Shown here piece by piece: positions 1-4,976 of a stretch of 31,088 bases of DNA. The stretch is from positions 1 through 31,088 of the IMG/VR virus record IMGVR_UViG_3300041809_000401. One strand, given 5' to 3'. The notes below the pieces were generated by a model that ran no database searches, was not told the origin of the DNA, and worked only from the letters and a program-made list of their open reading frames with translations. The DNA comes from a virus. Made by a program: the position numbers and the translations under genes. Positions within the stretch are counted from its first letter, which is position 1, and each line of letters begins with the position of its first letter.

Positions 1-304
1 GTTCGCTGTACCTCTCGAAGAGGATGAGGTCCCCAGGGCTTATATCTAGCGCGGTCCACAGTGGACAGGCCAGCACGAAGCCCCATACTCTCGGCCACAT
101 GTCGTTCGTCGTAACGTACAGCCCCTCCTTCGTGAACCCATTAGGGACGTACGGGCGTACCAAGACAGTGTTAGGGCGTATCCGCATATGCACCACCTTC
201 GAGTAGCCCGGCAGGTCCTGAGCCACTAAGATCGACCCAAACCTAGGATACTTTTTTCTAAAGGAAACGAGGTCTGGCGACCGGGTTGGATGGTGGAAGA
301 TCAT
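1..304 (-). CDS. GroES-like co-chaperonin, second copy (3' end cut by window)
   Basis: The leftward reading frame is open from the ATG at 304 to the window edge, 101 codons without a stop. From the internal Met40 (ATG at 187) it reads like the start of GroES: IRPNTVLVRPYVP, then GLYVTTND, later ISPGDLILFERYSE, matching the strand pattern ending in GD.VLF of co-chaperonins. It shares GLYVT[TS][ND] with the GroES-like protein at 1159-1455. Two starts are possible. The ATG at 304 overlaps the zinc-finger gene. The ATG at 187 has AAGGTGG just upstream and begins exactly at the GroES domain; it would leave about 70 nt non-coding. I give the longer frame because it stays open and reads like protein. 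Family role: small ring-forming lid that works with a GroEL-type chaperonin, here probably for folding phage proteins. The mobile loop is short and the C-terminus is not visible. Confidence 0.65.
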   Translation of the reverse strand, partial: MIFHHPTRSPDLVSFRKKYPRFGSILVAQDLPGYSKVVHMRIRPNTVLVRPYVPNGFTKEGLYVTTNDMWPRVWGFVLACPLWTALDISPGDLILFERYSE

Positions 305-938
305 TTTTAGTTTCTTTCTTTGGGACGTCTGGAGGTTTTTTCACCTGGGGGATCACCGGGTACTGACGTAGTTCTTTAGCCAGGTACTCGAGTCCGTAGG
401 CGATCAGAGCTGTGAGTACTTCACTAGGTTGTACGCCGGAGACCTCGGCAATCTGGTAGGCCGGTATGAGGTAACGGTTAGGTAAGATCAGCCCAGTGGA
501 GGAGTGGCCGTCCGGGTCCTCCTTGAGGCCCTCAAGTTTCGCTTTGTTGTATATGCGACGGGTCCTTGACTTTATCTTGGTGTGCAGCAGCTCCTGTAGG
601 TACTGTGCAAACTTAGTCAGCTCCTGTGTGCCTAGCCCTGAACGTGCAGGGGATGCAAACAACTTAATAAGATAGCCCAGACCATCCGGCACAAGCTCTC
701 GTCTCGCTGCTCTTCGTCTGACTGCTGCATGTACTGAGCCTTTTTTCAGTTCGTGTACTTGTGTCCTGTGACGCACCAGACCGTTGACGTGCCGGAACTC
801 GTATTTACAGACCATGCAGCAGACCGGGGTTAGGTAACAACACTGGTGCATGCAGTCTATGATGTGCTTCGGGTTACGTCTGGCGGCCAACTCTTCATAG
901 TACTGTGGGGGTCTGTCCAAGGTCGTCAGTTGTGACAT
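258..938 (-). CDS. C2H2 zinc-finger protein, unknown function (226 aa)
   Basis: A canonical C2H2 finger is visible at residues 41-62: Cys41-x2-Cys44-x12-His57-x4-His62, with the usual aromatic and Leu positions (CKYEFRHVNGLVRHRTQVH). Four further cysteines (29, 33, 34, 40) lie just before it. The middle is basic (RRRAARRE) and the C-terminal third is a Lys/Pro-rich tail. The start ATG at 938 lies inside the upstream helix-turn-helix gene (44-nt overlap) with a weak AAAGAAG ribosome site. The finger suggests nucleic-acid binding or protein contact. I do not recognise the rest, and no nuclease motif is evident. It sits in an operon with an HNH endonuclease, a helix-turn-helix protein and two GroES-like proteins, so a regulatory or DNA-binding role is an inference only. 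Confidence 0.75.
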   Translation of the reverse strand: MSQLTTLDRPPQYYEELAARRNPKHIIDCMHQCCYLTPVCCMVCKYEFRHVNGLVRHRTQVHELKKGSVHAAVRRRAARRELVPDGLGYLIKLFASPARSGLGTQELTKFAQYLQELLHTKIKSRTRRIYNKAKLEGLKEDPDGHSSTGLILPNRYLIPAYQIAEVSGVQPSEVLTALIAYGLEYLAKELRQYPVIPQVKKPPDVPKKETKNDLPPSNPVARPRFL

Positions 939-1122
939 CTTCTTTATCCAACTTATCTGTCAGGTGGCTCCAAGCTATCTTGTGTTTGATGTTGAAGATA
1001 GTTGTAGTAGAAATGTTCATCCGCCTCGCTAACACTCGCACGGAGTCTGTCGAAACGTAGATGGTCTCGACCTCTGCTTCGCTTAGGAGGGTCATATGGT
1101 GGTCTGGTCCCCGCTGTCGCAT
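895..1122 (-). CDS. Small helix-turn-helix protein related to HNH endonuclease tail
   Basis: This 75-aa protein consists mostly of one helix-turn-helix: LSEAEVETI, then VRVLARRMNISTTTIFNI. A 42-residue stretch aligns without gaps to the C-terminal region of the HNH endonuclease at 1472-2095 (which starts LTEQQVKEI); about 14 positions are identical, including the Leu, Val, Ile, SxxT and WSxL positions. In HNH homing-type enzymes this segment is a DNA-recognition module. The start is uncertain: ATG at 1122 is the most upstream, while ATG at 1095 begins close to the domain. It could be a small DNA-binding regulator, or the remnant of an HNH gene that lost its nuclease half. It follows the GroES-like gene closely and overlaps the zinc-finger gene. 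Confidence 0.6.
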   Translation of the reverse strand: MRQRGPDHHMTLLSEAEVETIYVSTDSVRVLARRMNISTTTIFNIKHKIAWSHLTDKLDKEDVTTDDLGQTPTVL

Positions 1123-1158
1123 TCTCCCAGTCCCATTCTTCTTCTGCTGTGTTCAGCA

Positions 1159-1455
1159 CTACTTCTCCACCTTAACGATCACGGCTTCATCTTTGATGAT
1201 GAGGTACTTACGCCCTTCGATAGTGACCTGATGAGAGGTTGTGTTACTGTAGTATACTTCGTCGCCGGGTGCGAACTCACTAAGTTCTTGTGTGCCGTCT
1301 GAGTACTTCTTGGGACCACCGACCTCTAGGACGGTGCCGTGTCCCTCGTATGGGGAACGATCTGGGTCAGAGGTGACGTATAGGCCAGAGGAGGTCTTCT
1401 CTTGGTCTGGGAACTCTTCGACCATTAGTTTGCCTGGTGCGATCACGAGCTTCAT
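1159..1455 (-). CDS. GroES-like co-chaperonin (98 aa)
   Basis: Length (98 aa) equals that of typical GroES (about 95-100 aa). The pattern fits the family: IAPGKLMVEEFPDQEKTSSGLYVTSD (N-terminal strand, then a mobile-loop-like Gly segment, shown here in part), GHGTVLEVGG, FAPGDEVYYS (the conserved GD turn), and a C-terminal strand ending DEAVIVKVEK, as in the closing strand of GroES. An ideal AAGGAG lies 5 nt before the ATG. Family role: a heptameric cap assisting the GroEL chaperonin. Several phages encode one to adapt host GroEL to capsid protein folding; T4 gp31 is the established example. A related partial gene lies about 0.9 kb downstream in the same operon. Confidence 0.8.
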   Translation of the reverse strand: MKLVIAPGKLMVEEFPDQEKTSSGLYVTSDPDRSPYEGHGTVLEVGGPKKYSDGTQELSEFAPGDEVYYSNTTSHQVTIEGRKYLIIKDEAVIVKVEK

Positions 1456-1471
1456 ATGGACTCCTTTGGAA

Positions 1472-2095
1472 TCAGCGAGTGTGAGTTTTGTAGCGAAGGG
1501 GTCTTGGGACGAGGTTGAGGTAGGACCACGTCCGACCTGTCTGGATCAGATGCACCGCCGTCTTGGACACTTTGTAGGTGTCGGCGAGCTCCTTGAGTGG
1601 GGCTGTCGAGGCGTGGATCTCTTTGACCTGCTGCTCAGTTAGTTTGGCGGATCTGCAGTCGGTCCCCTGTGGGGTGTGTGGCACGTTGCTGGGGTCATAT
1701 GCTGTGAAACTCTCGAACAAGTGTGCGGGGTTCACGCACCGCTTCGTAGGACAGGAGTTATGAATGAACTTCTTAGGGACCTTAGACGTCTCTTCGTATA
1801 CTTTCTGTAGGACGCCCGCTTCGCACTCCAGGCCGTAGAAGTAGAACGCGAAACGCTTGATCTGGAGGCCGAACTGTGTTAGGTTGCCCAGTCTCGTGAA
1901 CATTGTCAACTTGTTCTTTGGTCTCTCCCACAGCCAGCACTGTTCAGTTGTAGTGTGCCGAGGGTCGGCGTTGTTCTTGAACTGGAGCGCCAACGTCAGC
2001 CACGTTAAGATAGTTGGTTCAGGGCGGTTGATAAGATAGGGGTGCTGTACATATTGACTGATGATGTAGTCGTCCGTCACGTCTGAGAGCTTCAT
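1472..2095 (-). CDS. HNH endonuclease with C-terminal helix-turn-helix (homing type)
   Basis: The protein (207 aa from the ATG at 2095) carries an HNH core: CWLW near residue 53, then HNSC...C at 112-120 and VNPAHLF at 121-127, the usual C-x4-C-x-NP-x-HL arrangement. A C-terminal helix-turn-helix follows (LTEQQVKEI at 152-160, YKVSKTAVHLI at 174-184). Such enzymes nick or cut DNA; many act as free-standing homing endonucleases in phage genomes, others help packaging. I chose the ATG at 2095 because it lies one base after the stop of the preceding gene. A longer frame back to 2173 would overlap that gene by 77 nt. The compact length and complete motifs suggest an intact enzyme. Confidence 0.82.
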   Translation of the reverse strand: MKLSDVTDDYIISQYVQHPYLINRPEPTILTWLTLALQFKNNADPRHTTTEQCWLWERPKNKLTMFTRLGNLTQFGLQIKRFAFYFYGLECEAGVLQKVYEETSKVPKKFIHNSCPTKRCVNPAHLFESFTAYDPSNVPHTPQGTDCRSAKLTEQQVKEIHASTAPLKELADTYKVSKTAVHLIQTGRTWSYLNLVPRPLRYKTHTR

Positions 2096-2096
2096 C

Positions 2097-2297
2097 TTAG
2101 TACGTCCACCCCTGCCTAGGATTCTCCGGGGCTGGGAAACGCTCGTCCCGGCGTAGGATGTGTTTGATCTCATCTACTAGATGGGCTGCAGTGGACTTTG
2201 TTATGGTGAAGGTGTCGGTGTGGACCTTGTTCTGGTAGACCTTTACACTTATGTTTATGTAGTCCTTCTCCTCCACTTCAATATTAGATATGTTCAT
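2097..2297 (-). CDS. Hypothetical small protein (66 aa)
   Basis: I do not recognise this protein. The ATG at 2297 is chosen because GAGGTG stands 6 nt upstream; a GTG three codons earlier would leave it inside the ribosome site. It overlaps the preceding gene by 14 nt and abuts the HNH gene, so it is an integral part of the operon. The sequence alternates hydrophobic and polar residues (INISVKVYQ, HTDTFTITKS), suggesting a beta sheet, followed by one helix (AAHLVDEIKHILRR) and a Pro-rich tail. It is soluble, without cysteines or membrane segments. Confidence 0.6.
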   Translation of the reverse strand: MNISNIEVEEKDYINISVKVYQNKVHTDTFTITKSTAAHLVDEIKHILRRDERFPAPENPRQGWTY

Positions 2298-2538
2298 GCT
2301 TCGCACCTCTAGTATAATCTAAGTGGTTCATAAGCATCCACGCTGCTTGGTTACGTGGCACTTCCCCGTATGATTGATAATAATACATACGTGCTTCTTC
2401 TCCGTACAGGGCCGCCTCCTCTGCGTTAGGTTTGCACACAAACGTCAGTACTCCCATGGCATCGTCCGGCAGGTCCTTAATGATCTGTATGAGTACATCT
2501 TTTGTTGCTATGTTGTCAAGCATTCTTTCAATGTCCAT
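2284..2538 (-). CDS. Hypothetical acidic protein (84 aa)
   Basis: Unrecognised soluble protein. It starts at an ATG preceded by GAGGA about 9 nt upstream, just after the stop of the 62-aa gene. The N-terminal half looks helical and acidic (MDIERMLDNIATKDVLIQII). A strand-like GVLTFVCKP and a Tyr-rich helix (EEARMYYYQSYGE) follow. The tight spacing to both neighbours supports translation in the same leftward operon. No motif points to a function. Confidence 0.6.
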   Translation of the reverse strand: MDIERMLDNIATKDVLIQIIKDLPDDAMGVLTFVCKPNAEEAALYGEEARMYYYQSYGEVPRNQAAWMLMNHLDYTRGAKHEHI

Positions 2539-2543
2539 GATCT

Positions 2544-2732
2544 TCAGTCCTCATAGCCTTGCTCCCACATGTCCCAGACCTTCTGCTCCAGCTGTTTCTT
2601 GACGCACTCCTTACATCTACAAAATGTAGGCAGGTACGAGACCTTCGGGTCCGGCAGATTAGCCAGCTTCCAATCTGTTATGGCCTTAGAATCAAACTCA
2701 GGTAACTTGTCTTTATCTTTGTCGTCAGGCAT
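2544..2732 (-). CDS. Hypothetical protein with CxCxxC motif, first gene of left operon
   Basis: This 62-aa protein has a perfect AAGGAGG 5 nt before its ATG and is the first gene leftward of the gene-free region, so it probably leads the operon that runs to the window edge. The N-terminus is charged (DDKDKDK). Residues 37-43 contain FCRCKECVK, a C-x-C-x2-C cluster that could hold a metal, although a fourth ligand is not obvious. A short helix follows. Function unknown. Confidence 0.6.
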   Translation of the reverse strand: MPDDKDKDKLPEFDSKAITDWKLANLPDPKVSYLPTFCRCKECVKKQLEQKVWDMWEQGYED

Positions 2733-2788
2733 AAAAGCCTCCTTAACTAGTAATTCGATTTTGTATAAGAGAGTCCTTCTCCAATTTA

Positions 2789-2807
2789 AGCATTAGGTCG
2801 AAATGCT
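2789..2807. repeat. Short dyad (AGCATT / AATGCT), possible operator
   Basis: The 6-bp arms at 2789-2794 and 2802-2807 are separated by 7 nt. The dyad lies 57 bp upstream of the first left-operon start codon, within a weak leftward promoter-like arrangement (TTGAAT, then TAATGC). This position would suit an operator, but six-base arms can occur by chance. Confidence 0.25.
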
Positions 2808-2840
2808 AGCCATTCAAAAAACGCATGCCCCCCTACCCCC

Positions 2841-2928
2841 CATTGTAAAGTTACGGGTACCCCGCCCTAGGGGGACTCTGTATCGAAGGTTTGGTTTTGG
2901 TTGCAAGGTTGGCCCAATCTTTACAATG
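2841..2928. repeat. Perfect 10-bp inverted repeat flanking a GC-rich hairpin
   Basis: CATTGTAAAG at 2841-2850 is the exact reverse complement of CTTTACAATG at 2919-2928. Between them lies a second dyad, CCCC-GCCCTA-GGGG (about 2860-2874), and a GGTT-rich stretch. On the minus strand the neighbourhood contains runs GGG, GGGG, GGGGGG and GGGGGG within about 50 nt. No T-tract follows, so it is not an ordinary terminator. Confidence 0.5.
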
Positions 2929-3000
2929 ACTGGCGATTGATTGGACACATGGCTAGTTCTATGGTTGCGAGCTATACAAATGCTTAACAAAGTCAAGGTT

Positions 3001-3029
3001 GTGTTAAGCTAATGGATAACACTTGACAA
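3001..3029 (-). promoter_or_regulatory. Candidate leftward promoter, weak -10
   Basis: On the minus strand TTGTCA (3029-3024) is followed after 17 nt by TAACAC (3006-3001). The -35 fits the sigma70 consensus in five of six positions, the -10 in about three. It shares TTGTCAAG[CT]GTT with the site at 3174-3203. It would drive the left operon through a long leader. Confidence 0.25.
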
Positions 3030-3173
3030 AATCTGAGAAGTGTGTACTACGAACATGTGTTCTCTATACCTCGCCATAGCTGAGGACGTTAATTTGTTAA
3101 CGAATTGTGTGTTAATTACTAGTATGGAAGCGTTAACACTCTGACGGTTGAGTTGGACGGTGAGCTGAGGTGG

Positions 3174-3203
3174 TTTGTAAAGTTTCATGTGAACGCTTGA
3201 CAA
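3174..3203 (-). promoter_or_regulatory. Candidate leftward promoter next to terminator
   Basis: On the minus strand TTGTCA (3203-3198) precedes TACAAA (3179-3174) with an 18-nt spacer. It lies directly downstream of the terminator that ends the micro-gene operons, a logical place to restart leftward transcription. It is one of two copies of TTGTCAAG[CT]GTT in this gap. Confidence 0.3.
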
Positions 3204-3206
3204 CAC

Positions 3207-3236
3207 AAAAAAGACCCTCACCTTTCGGGAGAGTCT
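3207..3236 (-). terminator. Intrinsic terminator for leftward transcripts
   Basis: Read leftward, AGACTCTCCC, a GAAA-type loop and GGTGAGGGTCT form a hairpin with two mismatches, followed by six T (complement of A 3207-3212). It lies 17 bp beyond the stop of the gene at 3254-3415 and should end the micro-gene transcripts. Confidence 0.75.
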
Positions 3237-3253
3237 GGGCTATGTGAACAGGC

Positions 3254-3415
3254 TTACTTTACCAGGAGAAGGAAACGCTTGGTTTCGTTTGCTTCCTGCA
3301 AGACCTTGAAGGCTTTGTAAAGTTTCTGCTTCTTCGTCTTGTTGACTTCTTCTTTGTAAAGATTGTATGCTGCCGTCTCTTCGTTGTCCCATTCTTTAAG
3401 TATTCCTGTGTTCAT
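3254..3415 (-). CDS. Hypothetical charged protein (53 aa), last micro-gene before terminator
   Basis: Starts at the ATG at 3415, with AGAAGG 7 nt upstream. A longer frame to 3451 would place the promoter inside the gene and has no ribosome site. The protein is strongly helical and Lys/Glu-rich (NLYKEEVNKTKKQKLYKAFK), so it may form a helix bundle or coiled coil. Its leader shares 19 identical bases (CATGTCAAACCTTCTTTCT on the plus strand) with the leader of the gene at 3811-4020, including the start codon. Function unknown. Confidence 0.6.
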   Translation of the reverse strand: MNTGILKEWDNEETAAYNLYKEEVNKTKKQKLYKAFKVLQEANETKRFLLLVK

Positions 3416-3439
3416 GTCAAACCTTCTTTCTACTCTCTT

Positions 3440-3450
3440 AGTATAGCACA
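3440..3450 (-). promoter_or_regulatory. Extended -10 promoter element
   Basis: The minus strand reads TGTGCTATACT, an extended -10 (TG-n-TATACT) about 25 nt before the start codon of the 53-aa gene. No good -35 lies 17 bp further up, which extended -10 promoters tolerate. Confidence 0.4.
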
Positions 3451-3473
3451 CTATGACGAAGTTGAGTGTTAAG

Positions 3474-3602
3474 TTAGTTGTGGCAGAATGCGTGCTGGTA
3501 CAATGCTACGATGCTTGCTAATGCTAACAGACTAAAACCTAAGAATGTGATGTACATGGTTGCTTGACCTATCCTATCTAGAAAGCTCACGGTTGACCTC
3601 AC
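3474..3602 (-). CDS. Small single-span membrane protein (38-42 aa)
   Basis: The C-terminal two thirds form a clear membrane segment (YITFLGFSLLALASIVALY). The frame could start at the GTG at 3602, whose last bases overlap the TGA of the gene upstream (GTGA), or at the GTG at 3590, which has GAGG 6 nt upstream. Both support translation coupled to the preceding membrane gene. An ATG start further right at 3698 would lie entirely over the 45-aa membrane gene and is unlikely. A pair of tiny overlapping membrane proteins recalls holin/antiholin or host-takeover peptides, but no specific family is recognised. Confidence 0.55.
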   Translation of the reverse strand: MRSTVSFLDRIGQATMYITFLGFSLLALASIVALYQHAFCHN

Positions 3603-3736
3603 TTGTTGACAACGCCTAGGAGAGTGAGAAGTACGTCGCCTGCCAGAAACACGAGGCCTCCGACGAACGTAACGGCAGTAGCGAGAAAGAGTACCCATAC
3701 GAGCGGTGTCAGTAAGGCGTTGTAGTACTTACCCAT
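3599..3736 (-). CDS. Small hydrophobic membrane protein (45 aa)
   Basis: Opens at an ATG with TAAGGAGAA 5 nt upstream and lies directly behind leader module A. Apart from a polar first six residues and a short tail it is hydrophobic (LVWVLFLATAVTFVGGLVFL, then VLLTLLGVV), with one Asp at position 34, giving one or two membrane spans. The strong ribosome site and the GTGA overlap with the next membrane gene argue that this frame, not the longer Arg-rich frame over the same bases, is the real one. A pore-forming or envelope-modifying role is possible; the sequence gives no family. Confidence 0.65.
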   Translation of the reverse strand: MGKYYNALLTPLVWVLFLATAVTFVGGLVFLAGDVLLTLLGVVNK

Positions 3737-3742
3737 AACTAT

Positions 3743-3808
3743 TCTCCTTAGTGACGCTAGTTCCATGTATCTATTATCTCACTTACTAGTACTGATAGCT
3801 AGTACCTT
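3743..3808 (-). promoter_or_regulatory. Leader/promoter module, copy A
   Basis: Read leftward: GTACTAG, six bases, GTACTAGTAAGTGAGATAAT, ATAGATACAT, then AACTAGCGTCACTAAGGAG just before the 45-aa membrane gene. The TGAGATAAT block looks like an extended -10, the paired TACTAG boxes 13 bp apart like an activator or polymerase site. Two close copies are at 4181-4247 and 4483-4546. Confidence 0.6.
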
Positions 3809-3810
3809 TA

Positions 3811-4020
3811 CTAAACCTTAATCCAGTCATTGTGTCTCTTCGGTATGGTGAGTATGTAAGATTCTGCGGAACCCAGAGTCTTAAATTCCTTCTCATTGAA
3901 GAATCCACCATAATTCTCCACCATCAGCTGTGACTGTGCCCCCGTTCCGTTATCCGTACGAAATATGTGAAACACCTTCTTCTCAGGAGATGCTATTACA
4001 TGATAACTATACTTTGGCAT
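3811..4020 (-). CDS. Hypothetical protein (69 aa)
   Basis: Starts at an ATG with AGAAGG 7 nt upstream, inside the 19-base leader shared with the 53-aa gene at 3254-3415. A -10-like TAATAC lies about 30 nt upstream. The sequence alternates strands (YSYHVIASP, KVFHIFRTDN, SYILTIPK) and a short helix, so a small mixed fold is likely. No motif is recognised. It is followed immediately by leader module A, so each neighbour seems to have its own promoter. Confidence 0.6.
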   Translation of the reverse strand: MPKYSYHVIASPEKKVFHIFRTDNGTGAQSQLMVENYGGFFNEKEFKTLGSAESYILTIPKRHNDWIKV

Positions 4021-4077
4021 GTCAAACCTTCTTTCTTACGCTAGTGTATTAGTCTTGCTTCCCCGCAACTTCAGCCT

Positions 4078-4173
4078 TTAGGAAACCTTTTTAAGCAACT
4101 CGGCCAAAGTTTTGGCAGCATCTGATACCGGACGCTTTACTAACTTGCCGTTGACTATCGTGTAGCTTGTCAT
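4078..4173 (-). CDS. Micro-gene, 31-aa peptide
   Basis: A short frame with an ideal start: CTAAGGAG ends 7 nt before the ATG, directly downstream of leader module B. The peptide begins MTSYTIVNGKLVKRP and ends in an amphipathic helix (DAAKTLAELLKKV). The module and ribosome site are as good as those of its longer neighbours, which is the main evidence that it is translated. Function unknown. About 50 nt of leader for the next gene follows. Confidence 0.6.
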   Translation of the reverse strand: MTSYTIVNGKLVKRPVSDAAKTLAELLKKVS

Positions 4174-4180
4174 GTCGCTT

Positions 4181-4247
4181 CTCCTTAGTGACGCTAGTTC
4201 TTTGATGTATCTATTGTCTCATGTACTAGTTCTACTGTCTAGTACTG
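4181..4247 (-). promoter_or_regulatory. Leader/promoter module, copy B
   Basis: Read leftward: AGTACTAG, six bases, GAACTAGTACATGAGACAAT, ATAGATACAT, AACTAGCGTCACTAAGGAG. It is nearly identical to copies A and C in the TGAGA[CT]AAT block and the ribosome-site leader. It begins at the stop codon of the upstream gene and drives the 31-aa micro-gene. Confidence 0.6.
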
Positions 4248-4475
4248 TTATGTTAAGCTAACGTTAAAACCATACGTCTCATTATAGTGATTACAAGAAG
4301 ATAGGAATGCCTCTAGAGCATCTTTGGCATTCTTCCTAGCCTTGTTCCATGCGGGGAGCTTAGACTGATTGTTCTTGAAATAGTAGGCTTTCCATGCAGC
4401 TGTCTCTGCCCTCTTTGCCTTGTCATATGCTAGGCAGTATGACTCGCGGACCTTGTAATACTCGTATTCGTTCAT
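4248..4475 (-). CDS. Hypothetical helical protein (75 aa)
   Basis: ATG at 4475 with CTAAGGAGAA 7 nt upstream, behind module C. It is largely helical and rich in Ala, Lys and aromatic residues (YDKAKRAETAAWKAYYF), with a repeated A-x2-A/Y spacing similar in style to the 53-aa protein at 3254-3415. No membrane segment; one Cys at 61. Unknown function; probably an early host-interaction protein because of its size, position and private promoter. Confidence 0.6.
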   Translation of the reverse strand: MNEYEYYKVRESYCLAYDKAKRAETAAWKAYYFKNNQSKLPAWNKARKNAKDALEAFLSSCNHYNETYGFNVSLT

Positions 4476-4482
4476 ACTCGTT

Positions 4483-4546
4483 CTCCTTAGTGACGTGAGT
4501 TCTTATGCACTCATTGTCTCACATACTAGTACCGATAGCTAGTACC
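4483..4546 (-). promoter_or_regulatory. Leader/promoter module, copy C
   Basis: Read leftward: GTACTAG, CTATCG, GTACTAGTATGTGAGACAAT, then CATAAGAACT and CGTCACTAAGGAG. Same order and spacing as copies A and B, ending at the ribosome site of the 75-aa gene. Confidence 0.6.
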
Positions 4547-4556
4547 TTTTGTAATG

Positions 4557-4694
4557 CTAAGGTATGATAGTGATGAGTACTGTTGCAGTAGGATACGGGT
4601 GAACAGGGGTTACACTAGGTCCTGCATTACATGCGAAGCCTGTGCATACTACTAAGCATACAAGTACTATACACAGGCCTCGCGTCTTAGTCAT
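4557..4694 (-). CDS. Small secreted or membrane peptide with signal-like N-terminus (45 aa)
   Basis: The start is fixed by an ATGA overlap with the stop of the gene at 4691-4801. The N-terminus is a textbook export signal: MTKTRG, a hydrophobic run LCIVLVCLVVCTGF, then AC at 22-23, followed by a Pro/Thr-rich tail (VTPVHPYPTATVLITIIP). The FAC site resembles a lipobox only loosely. Size, Pro-rich tail and Cys recall Rz1-type outer-membrane spanins, but the match is by general features alone. A small periplasmic or membrane-anchored peptide is the safe reading. Confidence 0.55.
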   Translation of the reverse strand: MTKTRGLCIVLVCLVVCTGFACNAGPSVTPVHPYPTATVLITIIP

Positions 4695-4801
4695 GATACT
4701 ACTGTGTGCCATGTAGGATACTCTGTCCAAGTAGGGTTCTCGGCATATATCCAATCTAAAGCTTCCTCAGTCTCAGGATCAAACGTCACATCGTCTGTCA
4801 T
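4691..4801 (-). CDS. Micro-gene, 36-aa acidic peptide
   Basis: Sits between two ATGA overlaps: its ATG overlaps the stop of the 55-aa gene and its own stop overlaps the ATG of the signal-peptide gene. Such tiling is strong evidence for translation despite the size. The peptide is acidic and aromatic (DPETEEALDWIYAENPTW), with four Trp in all. GGTGA precedes the start. Function unknown. Confidence 0.55.
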   Translation of the reverse strand: MTDDVTFDPETEEALDWIYAENPTWTEYPTWHTVVS

Positions 4802-4965
4802 AGAGTTTCACCGGCAAATTCAATGGTGATTTCTCGTATGAGCTTACGAATGTCGTCTCGTATCTCTTGGTTATAGATTTCGTTTGTGTCAATAGTGTCA
4901 ATGATCGCATCGACATAGTATTGAACCATTGCTTCGCGGATTACTTCCTGTCCTGTTGCTCTCAT
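4798..4965 (-). CDS. Hypothetical helical protein (55 aa)
   Basis: ATG at 4965 with AAGGAG 6 nt upstream, 11 nt after the stop of the 77-aa gene, and an ATGA overlap downstream. The sequence is one or two charged helices (VIREAMVQYYVDAIID, then IRDDIRKLIREITIEF), possibly a helical dimer. Unrecognised. Confidence 0.6.
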   Translation of the reverse strand: MRATGQEVIREAMVQYYVDAIIDTIDTNEIYNQEIRDDIRKLIREITIEFAGETL

Positions 4966-4976
4966 GTCATTCTCCT

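Larger units (their letters stand above)
2733..3253. other. Gene-free region of about 520 bp between two leftward operons
   Basis: I see no convincing gene here. The frames at 2814-2996 and 3009-3221 on the minus strand lack ribosome sites, and the second begins inside the terminator hairpin. The region holds a terminator at its right end, two promoter-like TTGTCAAG repeats, many TTAA/GTTAAC words around 3090-3140, a perfect 10-bp inverted repeat, G-tracts on the minus strand (2828-2880), and a small 6-bp hairpin at 2789-2807 near the start of the left operon. It is the longest non-coding stretch of the window and a natural place for control sites or an origin. Confidence 0.6.

Noticed and set aside
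953-1159. 68-aa minus frame MLNTAEEEWDW...
   Set aside because: Overlaps the helix-turn-helix gene, which has a recognisable domain; this frame does not.
2814-3221. Two minus-strand frames (60 and 70 aa) in the gene-free region
   Set aside because: No ribosome sites, the second begins within the terminator hairpin, and the products are Gly/Arg- or Thr/Val-rich without a pattern.
2733-3253. A tRNA or other structured RNA gene in the gap
   Set aside because: No GTTCGA-type T-loop with a matching acceptor stem; only short dyads.
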